Assembly: GCA_017958935.1 (NCBI GenBank)
Contig: JAGDBR010000264.1
Location: forward strand, 1-6,597
From: Lachnospiraceae bacterium
GTDB lineage: Bacteria > Bacillota_A > Clostridia > Lachnospirales > Lachnospiraceae
Length of the DNA stretch: 6,597 nucleotides
Direction of reading: 5' to 3'
A model generated the notes under the pieces. It was not told where the DNA came from, searched no databases, and saw only the letters and a list, made by a program, of their open reading frames with translations. Each line of letters starts with the position of its first letter. Position 1 is the first letter of the stretch. Both the position numbers and the translations under genes were made by a program. Shown piece by piece: positions 1 through 4,671 of this stretch.

Positions 1-972
1 GACGTTACGCTTCTTGTCGCGACCGGCTGTCACCGCGGCACGACAAAAGACGAGCTTCGCGCGAAGGTCGGCGACGGGATCGTTGACCGGGAGAAGATCG
101 CCGTGCATGACTGCGACGATCCTTCGTGCGTATATCTCGGGGACCTGCCGAGCGGCGCTCATTTCTATGTGAACAAACTGGCGGCCGAGACGGACCTGCT
201 CGTCGCGGAAGGCTTCATCGAGCCGCATTTCTTCGCGGGCTTCTCGGGCGGACGGAAATCCGTTCTGCCGGGCATCTGCGCGCGCAAGACCGTGCTGGGC
301 AATCATTGCGGCGCGTTCATCGACGATCCGCACGCGCGGACGGGCGTGCTCGACGGCAACCCGATCCATGCCGACATGGACAGGGCAGCGGAGATCGCGA
401 AGCTTGCCTTCATCGTGAACGTCGTGATCGACGAGGAGAAGCATACGGTCGCGGCTTTCGCGGGGAACTACCGGAGCGCCCACCGGCGCGGCGTGGATTT
501 CCTGATGCGGTTCTGCGGCGTGCGGGCTGTCCCCGGCGACATCGTCGTGACGTCGAACGGCGGCGCGCCGCTCGATCAGAACCTGTATCAGTGCGTGAAG
601 TGCATGACAGCCGCGGAGGCGTCCTGTAGACCGGGCGGAACGATCATTGCGTTGGGAGAATGCGCGGACGGCGTCGGCGGCGATTATTTCTACCGCCAGC
701 TTAAGGAATGCGAAACGCCGCGGCAGCTCTATGACGACCTGACCGCGACGCCGATGGAGGAAACGGAACCCGACCAGTGGCAGAGCCAGATCCTGGTGCG
801 GATCCTGGATCATTACCGCGTGATCATGGTCACGCGCCCGGAACTTCGGGAAACCGTTGAAAGCATGAAGATGACGTATGCAGAGAGCCTTGAGGAAGCG
901 CTGGAAATGGCCGGGGAAGGAGAGGTCACCTGGATCCCGAACGGGGTCTCGCTGGTCGTGACCGGTCAATAA
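1..972 (+). CDS. larA: Nickel-dependent lactate racemase family protein (LarA-like), 5'-truncated
   Basis: The frame is open from base 1, so the window holds the last 323 residues; LarA proteins have about 420, and the start lies upstream. LarA enzymes racemise or epimerise 2-hydroxyacids in the cytoplasm with a nickel-pincer nucleotide cofactor. The diagnostic residues are present and spaced as in Lactiplantibacillus plantarum LarA. In window numbering these are His11 in TGCHRGTT (His108), His76 and Lys86 in EPHFFAGFSGGRKS (His174, and Lys184 that holds the cofactor), His102 in GNH (His200, nickel ligand), and Tyr196, Gln197 and Lys200 in PLDQNLYQCVK (Tyr294, Gln295, Lys298). Fold and cofactor use are therefore well supported. 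The substrate is not, because the family also includes enzymes for other 2-hydroxyacids. No larB, larC or larE cofactor gene is visible. The stop codon is followed after one base by the ATG of the next gene, so the two are probably co-transcribed. Confidence 0.93.
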   Translation, partial: DVTLLVATGCHRGTTKDELRAKVGDGIVDREKIAVHDCDDPSCVYLGDLPSGAHFYVNKLAAETDLLVAEGFIEPHFFAGFSGGRKSVLPGICARKTVLGNHCGAFIDDPHARTGVLDGNPIHADMDRAAEIAKLAFIVNVVIDEEKHTVAAFAGNYRSAHRRGVDFLMRFCGVRAVPGDIVVTSNGGAPLDQNLYQCVKCMTAAEASCRPGGTIIALGECADGVGGDYFYRQLKECETPRQLYDDLTATPMEETEPDQWQSQILVRILDHYRVIMVTRPELRETVESMKMTYAESLEEALEMAGEGEVTWIPNGVSLVVTGQ

Positions 973-973
973 G

Positions 974-1318
974 ATGGCTACAAAGATCAGGCCCTTTACG
1001 GGCGTTACCGAGTATATCTTCGACGGACGGTACGTCCGCGATTTCAGCCGTCACATCCTGTACGAGCTCGACGGCCCTTACGTCAGGGATTTTTCCCGCA
1101 GCATCGTCTATAAGCTCGACGGCAACCGCATCCGGGACTTCTACAGCAAGATCCTCTATACCTTCGACGGTCAGACCCTGCGGTCCTTCAGTGGGGAGAT
1201 CCTCCTGCGTGTCGACGGCAGATACATCCGCAGCTTCTTTCAGGAGATCCTCTACGTCGTCGAGGGTGACCCGCTGTCGCAGCATGAATGGATGGCGCTG
1301 CTGGCCATCCTGGCCTGA
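974..1318 (+). CDS. Small protein made of six 16-residue repeats, coupled to larA
   Basis: This 114-residue protein is almost wholly repetitive. Residues 5-100 divide into six units of exactly 16 residues with no indels, consensus roughly [IVL]-R-x-F-[ST]-x-x-I-[LV]-Y-x-[LFV]-D-G-x-x. The alternating hydrophobic residues and conserved D-G turns suggest a closed or stacked beta-repeat fold. It recalls the small beta-flower type repeat proteins of Firmicutes, but I cannot assign the family. The last 14 residues (LSQHEWMALLAILA) break the pattern and look helical. There is no signal peptide, membrane segment or cysteine. The ATG lies one base after the larA stop codon and has no Shine-Dalgarno sequence at the usual distance, which fits translation by re-initiation from larA. 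That the frame is coding is supported by the perfect period and the tight junction. Function is unknown; a role linked to LarA is an inference from position only. Confidence 0.85.
   Translation: MATKIRPFTGVTEYIFDGRYVRDFSRHILYELDGPYVRDFSRSIVYKLDGNRIRDFYSKILYTFDGQTLRSFSGEILLRVDGRYIRSFFQEILYVVEGDPLSQHEWMALLAILA
986..1273 (+). repeat. Six in-frame 48-nt coding repeats
   Basis: The six 16-residue units of the repeat protein correspond to six consecutive 48-nt blocks. The protein pattern is much better conserved than the DNA, so the array is old or kept by selection on the protein rather than a recent slippage product. Confidence 0.8.
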
Positions 1319-1332
1319 AAAGGCAGGCGGCG

Positions 1333-1548
1333 TCAGTACTCTTTTTCGACGTCATCGAGCCCGTAGGTCTTCAGGAAGGTCCGCAGGTCCTTGTCGTCCC
1401 GGATCAGCATGACTTCATGAAAGACGCCGGTCTTCAGGTCCTTGAAGCCCGCCGCCTGTTCGCCCGTGCAGATCGAGGCGCGGATGACCGGTTTTTCCAC
1501 CGATGGATCGTATGCATGGACCGGCTTTTTCTTACCGAACAGTTTCAT
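1333..1548 (-). CDS. Conserved 71-residue hypothetical protein
   Basis: This small cytoplasmic protein has a basic start (MKLFGKKKP), a Y-D-P motif at 13-15, a conserved-looking central segment PVIRASICTGEQAAGF at 20-35, then F-H-E-V-M-L-I-R at 43-50, and ends in K-E-Y. I recognise this layout as a widespread uncharacterised family in Clostridia, from memory only; some database members carry an aspartate dehydrogenase label, which a 71-residue protein cannot justify. It has one cysteine (Cys27) and no membrane segment. The start is supported by AGAGG about 5 bases upstream. The nearest upstream gene on the strand is the Nudix-nucleotidase gene, 122 bp away. I see no good promoter in that GC-rich gap, so co-transcription is likely. 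The 3' end converges on the larA-side unit with 14 bp between stop codons. Function unknown. Confidence 0.85.
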   Translation of the reverse strand: MKLFGKKKPVHAYDPSVEKPVIRASICTGEQAAGFKDLKTGVFHEVMLIRDDKDLRTFLKTYGLDDVEKEY

Positions 1549-1562
1549 TTCGACCTCTTTCA

Positions 1563-1586
1563 GGCGCCCGCGTCAGGGCGCCTTTT
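1563..1586 (+). terminator. Candidate plus-strand intrinsic terminator
   Basis: GGCGCCC (1563-1569) and GGGCGCC (1576-1582) form a perfect 7-bp stem with a 6-base loop, followed by TTTT on the plus strand. It could end the larA transcript, but only after that transcript had crossed the whole antisense 71-residue gene. In the minus-strand mRNA the same hairpin sits just upstream of that gene's ribosome binding site and has no U tract, so there it would be a leader structure instead. Confidence 0.4.
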
Positions 1587-1608
1587 GCTTGCCGTGCCGC
1601 GGTGTTCC

Positions 1609-1643
1609 GGCGGCTTTTGCCGCCTGACGGGCCGTTTCCGGCC
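1609..1643 (-). other. Two further GC-rich hairpins in the intergenic leader
   Basis: Read on the minus strand, GGCCG-GAAA-CGGCC (1643-1630, a 5-bp stem with a GNRA-type loop) is followed by GGCGGC-AAAA-GCCGCC (1624-1609, a 6-bp stem). Both are perfect. With the hairpin at 1563-1582 they make three consecutive stems in the gap between the Nudix-nucleotidase gene and the 71-residue gene. None has a minus-strand U tract, so they do not look like terminators. They may be mRNA processing or stabilising elements, or simply a product of GC-rich intergenic sequence. Confidence 0.4.
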
Positions 1644-1670
1644 GGGCGCTGCGGCTTCCTTCCGCCGGCG

Positions 1671-2747
1671 TCAGCCGCGTTTCTTCGCGATATCGTCCAC
1701 CGCTTTCAGGATCTCGTCCCAGCCGTGCACGCGGATCATGCCGTTGGCTTCCGCGTCATACGTCCGGTTGTGCGGGGCATCCACGAGGATCTTCTCGTAG
1801 TCGCCGCCTTCGAGATTGTGCGGCCCATCGTCGATCAGCACGTCGCCGCGGATCATCTGCTTGCGCTTCGTGATGATCACATGGTCCCACTCGATGAAGG
1901 GGAAATATTTAAACAGCAGGTCGGACATCTTTTCCGCCAGCGATTCGTACTGCGTCGCCGTGACGATGTACACCTCGTGTCCTTCCTCGATCAGCTTCCG
2001 CACGCCCTCCACGGCGCCGGGGACCGGCTCGACCTTGCCCCAGAACCCGGGCTCGTCCGGAATGCCGTAGACCTCGCGTTTTGTCAGCCCCGGGAACGCT
2101 TCCGTCACGTTCCAGCTTTTCACGTCTTCCACCGTCGAATGCCGTCCGTAGCGCTCGTTCGTGCAGCGGATCCAGGCTTCGAGGAGCTGCTCGATCGTGT
2201 CGTCCATGTCGATCAGGATCGTCAGCGGCGCTCCGGCGGCCTCCCGGCCCGCTGCCGCCCCGGCCTGCCGGTTCTGCAGCGGCAACAGCTCCTGTGCAAT
2301 CCGCACGAGCCTGTCATGGTCGTACATCAGCGTCAGGTCGAAGCGCTTCTCACCTGCGAGCATCTTCTCGAGGAAATACCGGTCGCCCTCCCAGGTCGGA
2401 AGCGAGAGCACCCGGTCCTTATCCACCCAGTGGAGCTCCCCCTCGCTGCAGGACGGGTCGATCGTTCCCGTGAAGCCGTCCGCCGAGAAGAGGTACATGT
2501 CATTGTCCTCGACGTCCGAAATGAACCGCACGATCCCGTAAAAGTGCCAGTGCGTGACCGTGAGCCCGGTCTCCTCGCGCACCTCGCGGATCATGCAGGC
2601 TTCGGCGTTCTCGCCGGGCTCGAACTTCCCGCCGACACCGATCCACTTGCCGCCGTTAATGTCGTGCTGCTTTTTATTGCGGTACAGCATCAGGTACTGC
2701 CCGTCTTTTTCGATATAACACAAGGTCGTGTTGAAAAACGGTTTCAT
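1671..2747 (-). CDS. Bifunctional Nudix hydrolase / HAD 5'-nucleotidase (NT5C-type) fusion
   Basis: Two enzymes are joined in one 358-residue frame. Residues 1 to about 155 are a MutT/MTH1-like Nudix domain with a complete Nudix box: G40, E46, then R54-E55-V56-R57-E58-E59-T60-G61-L62. Such enzymes hydrolyse nucleoside triphosphates such as 8-oxo-dGTP to the monophosphate and pyrophosphate. Residues 156-174 are an Ala/Gly-rich linker. Residues 175-358 are a HAD phosphatase resembling 5'(3')-deoxyribonucleotidases: motif I D180-M-D182-D-T184, motif II T263 in VTAT, a motif III lysine near K294/K296, and motif IV D306-D307. The second domain could dephosphorylate the monophosphate made by the first. 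That coupling is an inference; each half on its own is a familiar family of about 150-190 residues. The start has GGAAGGAG four bases upstream, and a promoter candidate lies at 2799-2827. All motifs are intact, with no sign of a frameshift at the junction. Confidence 0.92.
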   Translation of the reverse strand: MKPFFNTTLCYIEKDGQYLMLYRNKKQHDINGGKWIGVGGKFEPGENAEACMIREVREETGLTVTHWHFYGIVRFISDVEDNDMYLFSADGFTGTIDPSCSEGELHWVDKDRVLSLPTWEGDRYFLEKMLAGEKRFDLTLMYDHDRLVRIAQELLPLQNRQAGAAAGREAAGAPLTILIDMDDTIEQLLEAWIRCTNERYGRHSTVEDVKSWNVTEAFPGLTKREVYGIPDEPGFWGKVEPVPGAVEGVRKLIEEGHEVYIVTATQYESLAEKMSDLLFKYFPFIEWDHVIITKRKQMIRGDVLIDDGPHNLEGGDYEKILVDAPHNRTYDAEANGMIRVHGWDEILKAVDDIAKKRG

Positions 2748-2798
2748 AAGACTCCTTCCGCCTCGTGCGCATGTCCGCGGCCGGCTTCCTTCCCCTGC

Positions 2799-2827
2799 AT
2801 CATATCAGTTTTCGGCCGCCTGCGCAA
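2799..2827 (-). promoter_or_regulatory. Probable sigma-70 promoter of the Nudix-nucleotidase gene
   Basis: On the minus strand, TTGCGC (2827-2822) and TATGAT (2804-2799) are separated by exactly 17 bases. The -10 box matches consensus at 5 of 6 positions and the -35 box at 3 of 6. Transcription would start near 2792, giving a leader of about 45 bases that ends in the GGAAGGAG ribosome binding site. Confidence 0.5.
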
Positions 2828-2833
2828 GGAAAA

Positions 2834-2913
2834 GTGCGGGCCGGCTGCGGCCGGCCGTGCAAACAGCAGGACCGGGCAACTGCGGGCCGGCCGTACAAAC
2901 TGCAGGACCGGGC
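2834..2913. repeat. 35-bp-period intergenic tandem repeat (two copies plus a fragment)
   Basis: The blocks at 2846-2877 and 2881-2913 match except for two substitutions and one single-base gap, with a period of 35. A fragment of the same start (GTGCGGGCCGGC) precedes them at 2834-2845. Each unit carries GGCCGGCC followed by C-G-T-[AG]-C-A-A-A-C. The tract lies between the Nudix-nucleotidase promoter and the terminator of the DUF6440-like gene, overlaps no convincing gene, and has no spacer-like unique sequence. Confidence 0.75.
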
Positions 2914-2935
2914 CGGCTTTCCCCGGACAGAAAGC

Positions 2936-2962
2936 GAGGGCCGGTGACCGGCACCGGCCCTC
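2936..2962 (-). terminator. Hairpin terminator of the zinc-ribbon/DUF6440 unit
   Basis: GAGGGCCGGTG (2936-2946) pairs perfectly with 2952-2962, giving an 11-bp stem and a 5-base loop. It lies 21 bases past the stop codon of the DUF6440-like gene. The minus-strand tail (GCTTTCTGT) is only moderately T-rich, so termination may be incomplete. Confidence 0.55.
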
Positions 2963-2983
2963 TATGGGGGGTATGTCATATGT

Positions 2984-3217
2984 TCAATAATTGTACGGCG
3001 TATTATTATCTTCTACCCAGTTGAAGCGCGGCGCGCTCACCAGCGGTTTTCCGTCAGCACCGATCAGCGGGGTCACACCCATGCCGTAGCCGCAGACCAC
3101 GAACATATAATTCACGCCGGTCTCTTTATCCACCACGACCATCCTCTGGCCCGGGGTGGAGAGCTGTGAACCTTCCTTGTGGACCATTACGAAGCGGTCT
3201 GTCATTTTGTTTTTCAT
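2984..3217 (-). CDS. DUF6440-like small protein
   Basis: This 77-residue protein has the layout I associate with the DUF6440 family: DRFVMVHKEG near the start, V-V-D-K-E-T-G-V-N-Y at 28-37, a glycine-rich G-Y-G-M-G-V-T-P-L segment around 43-51, and D-G-K-P-L-V at 55-60. It reads as a small single-domain beta-rich protein with no signal peptide or membrane segment; no catalytic role is known for the family. Its ATG overlaps the TGA of the zinc-ribbon gene by ATGA, and GGAGG stands 8 bases upstream inside that gene's last codons. The two are therefore translated from one message, probably coupled. The family assignment is from recalled sequence pattern and is moderately firm; the coding call is strong. 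Confidence 0.85.
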   Translation of the reverse strand: MKNKMTDRFVMVHKEGSQLSTPGQRMVVVDKETGVNYMFVVCGYGMGVTPLIGADGKPLVSAPRFNWVEDNNTPYNY

Positions 3218-3474
3218 CTTCTGTCCTCCGTCAGCAAATAGCTGCCCGTATCTCTGTGTGCTCTTCTGTAGTCTTTGACCTTCTCAATGTCTTCCCTGCG
3301 GATCCATTCTTCCGAATAGCCGCAGCTGCAGCAGACGTAACGATCTACCGGGACCGCTGAGAAAATGGTCAATCCGACCATGATGTTGTTTCCGACACCG
3401 TAGGCGCCGCAATAACCGTCGACCGTCAGGATGTCGTTGCTGCCGCATTTCGGGCACATTTTCATGTGTTTCAT
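3214..3474 (-). CDS. Small zinc-ribbon protein
   Basis: This 86-residue protein has two Cys-x2-Cys knuckles, CPKC at 7-10 and CSCG at 48-52, the usual four-cysteine zinc ribbon. They are separated by a glycine-rich, partly hydrophobic insert (GAYGVGNNIMVGLTIFSAVP, 23-42) and followed by S-E-E-W-I and a charged tail. Zinc-ribbon families of this type are mostly uncharacterised; a structural or nucleic-acid-binding role is possible but not shown. I chose the start at 3474 because AAGGA lies 7 bases upstream and the protein then begins close to the first Cys pair. The frame stays open upstream to 3621, but that part translates the 39-bp DNA repeats and has no ribosome binding site of its own. 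It overlaps the downstream DUF6440-like gene by four bases. Confidence 0.85.
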   Translation of the reverse strand: MKHMKMCPKCGSNDILTVDGYCGAYGVGNNIMVGLTIFSAVPVDRYVCCSCGYSEEWIRREDIEKVKDYRRAHRDTGSYLLTEDRR

Positions 3475-3502
3475 CGTTTTATCCTTTTCCACCGCGCCGT
3501 CC

Positions 3503-3640
3503 GGGGCGCATTTATCATTGATTCTTTTCCGCGCGTCCGGCAAGGGGCGCTTTTGAAATAATACTTCTATACAGCCCCGCAAGGGGCGCCTTTGAAATGA
3601 TTCTTCTGTACGGCCCCGCAAGGGGCGCTTAAAAATGATC
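3503..3640. repeat. 39-bp tandem repeat in the leader of the zinc-ribbon gene
   Basis: GGGGCGC recurs at 3503, 3544, 3583 and 3622 (steps of 41, 39 and 39). The two central units (3540-3578 and 3579-3617) match at 34 of 39 positions; the outer two are decayed. At 3574-3587 and 3613-3626 the plus strand reads GCCCC-GCAA-GGGGC, a 5-bp hairpin with a GNRA-type loop. On the minus strand the array would lie in the untranslated leader of the zinc-ribbon mRNA. The whole stretch 3475-3809 holds no gene I can support; besides these repeats it contains a weak promoter candidate and two terminators. Confidence 0.8.
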
Positions 3641-3658
3641 CGGGCGGGTTCCCGTCAA
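3630..3658 (-). promoter_or_regulatory. Weak promoter candidate for the zinc-ribbon/DUF6440 unit
   Basis: TTGACG (3658-3653) is followed after 17 bases by TTTTTA (3635-3630) on the minus strand. The -35 box is good and the -10 box poor. If used, transcription would begin inside the 39-bp repeat array, leaving the repeats in the mRNA leader. A promoter must lie somewhere between 3475 and 3720, because a strong terminator closes the upstream unit. Confidence 0.25.
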
Positions 3659-3720
3659 GCCTCCCGGTGCGTTCCCCCGCCCGCCTGTATCGGCATCAGG
3701 CTTTCTGATGTTGAAACCAT

Positions 3721-3757
3721 TATAAAAGAAGCCGCCCTTTGAAAAAAGAGCAGCTTC
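3721..3757 (-). terminator. Strong intrinsic terminator (second of two) after the NodB-like gene
   Basis: On the minus strand, 3757-3728 forms a 13-bp stem closed by a TTTC loop and followed by TTTTATAAT. Two of the pairs are G-U in the minus-strand RNA but would be C-A mismatches in the plus-strand RNA, which fixes the direction. It insulates the dehydrogenase/NodB-like operon from the zinc-ribbon unit. Confidence 0.8.
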
Positions 3758-3793
3758 CGCGGATTAACCGTGTCTAATTTTGCGGCGCGCTGC

Positions 3794-3811
3794 AAAAAGG
3801 CGCTGCGCCTT
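3794..3811 (-). terminator. Terminator hairpin overlapping the stop of the NodB-like gene
   Basis: On the minus strand, AAGGCG-CAG-CGCCTT is followed by TTT. The stem begins within the TAA stop codon itself. It is short and probably leaky, and a stronger terminator follows about 40 bases later. Confidence 0.5.
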
Positions 3812-4616
3812 ACGCAAACCCGAACGCCGGCCCGTCTTTCTGCAAAAGCCGCGCGAACGTTTCGAACTTCTCCCGGATGTCCGGCCTGTCCATGAAATAC
3901 TCGTGCGTAAAGATCTCGATGTACGGCTTCCCTGCCGCGCGCAGGTCCTTCCAGGCTGCTTCCGGGTCTTCCGTCTTCTCGAGGCGAAGCGCCGTCCGGA
4001 TCAGGAAGAGCCCCCTCTCACCGTCCTCCAGCAGGAAGTCCTCCTTCAGTTTCCGCACCTCTTCTTCCGTCAGGTCGTACGGGATGCGGTCGTCGTCCGC
4101 GGACAGCAGCCCGCGGATGCCCAGATCCTTCCAGGCGCGGAGCGCATCCGCCGTCCCGGCGAAATAATGGATGCGCGGCACGAGGTCGAGCACCTCCTCC
4201 CCGCCGCAAAGCCGCGCGAGCGCCTCGTGCGTCTTCCGGCAGTCCTCCTGCGCCTGGTCATACGACGCGCGCACTTCCTGTGTCGAGAAATGCGTCGGCC
4301 CGTAAGCCGTCCCGTGATCCAGGGCATGGAAGCCGAGCTTCAGCCAGCCGGCATTCTCCTTGAACTGCGCCTGCAGCGCCTCCGGGAACGCGAATTCTTC
4401 CAGCGTCCTGAACCGCTTCCCGCCCGGCTGCCGCGGGTCGTCCTCTTCTTTCCTGAAAAAGCAGTAGCCCGAGAACGTGCAGCCGTACCGGCCGTGCAAT
4501 TCCTTCAGGAAGCGGAGCACCGGCTGTTCGAAAATGTCCGTGTATCTGCCGCTGTCCAGGTCCTCCAGCGTGTCGAAAAAGTCATCGATCGAAAAATGAA
4601 CATAGGGCGCTTTCAT
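3810..4616 (-). CDS. NodB-like (polysaccharide deacetylase fold) protein
   Basis: This 268-residue protein has the features of a carbohydrate-esterase-4/NodB-type beta/alpha barrel. HFSIDDFF at 7-14 corresponds to motif 1, with D11/D12 at the metal and catalytic positions. H97-A-L-D-H101 corresponds to the H-x3-H metal-binding motif 2. LVPRIHYFAG resembles the arginine/aromatic motif 3, and IEIFTHEYF near residues 232-240 supplies the late histidine-bearing strand. There is no signal peptide or membrane segment, so it should be cytoplasmic, unlike most cell-wall deacetylases. It may instead act on a small sugar derivative or be a non-deacetylase member of the fold. GGGAGGAG stands close upstream of the ATG. 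It follows the KduD-like gene by 55 bp with no promoter visible between, so the two form an operon, and two terminators end it. The fold is likely; the substrate is unknown. Confidence 0.78.
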   Translation of the reverse strand: MKAPYVHFSIDDFFDTLEDLDSGRYTDIFEQPVLRFLKELHGRYGCTFSGYCFFRKEEDDPRQPGGKRFRTLEEFAFPEALQAQFKENAGWLKLGFHALDHGTAYGPTHFSTQEVRASYDQAQEDCRKTHEALARLCGGEEVLDLVPRIHYFAGTADALRAWKDLGIRGLLSADDDRIPYDLTEEEVRKLKEDFLLEDGERGLFLIRTALRLEKTEDPEAAWKDLRAAGKPYIEIFTHEYFMDRPDIREKFETFARLLQKDGPAFGFA

Positions 4617-4671
4617 GCTCTCCTCCCGTCTTGCGAAAATGCTATCCTGCCGCGGCCTTGTCCGGCTGCCC

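Noticed and set aside
926..1285. Minus-strand frame of 119 codons with a repeating acidic pattern
   Set aside because: It is the mirror of the 16-residue repeat gene. The periodicity is inherited from the opposite strand, and there is no ribosome binding site or match to a known protein.
1503..2990. Long plus-strand open frame (495 codons)
   Set aside because: It lies opposite the Nudix-nucleotidase gene, whose motifs are complete. Its translation is rich in His, Arg and Val with no recognisable domain, as expected for an antisense frame in GC-rich DNA.
3475..3621. N-terminal extension of the zinc-ribbon frame
   Set aside because: It encodes the 39-bp DNA repeats as repeated 13-residue blocks and has no ribosome binding site. 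A good AAGGA site precedes the ATG at 3474.
2834..3640. CRISPR-like arrays
   Set aside because: The 35-bp and 39-bp units are directly contiguous with no unique spacers of constant length, and no cas gene is present.
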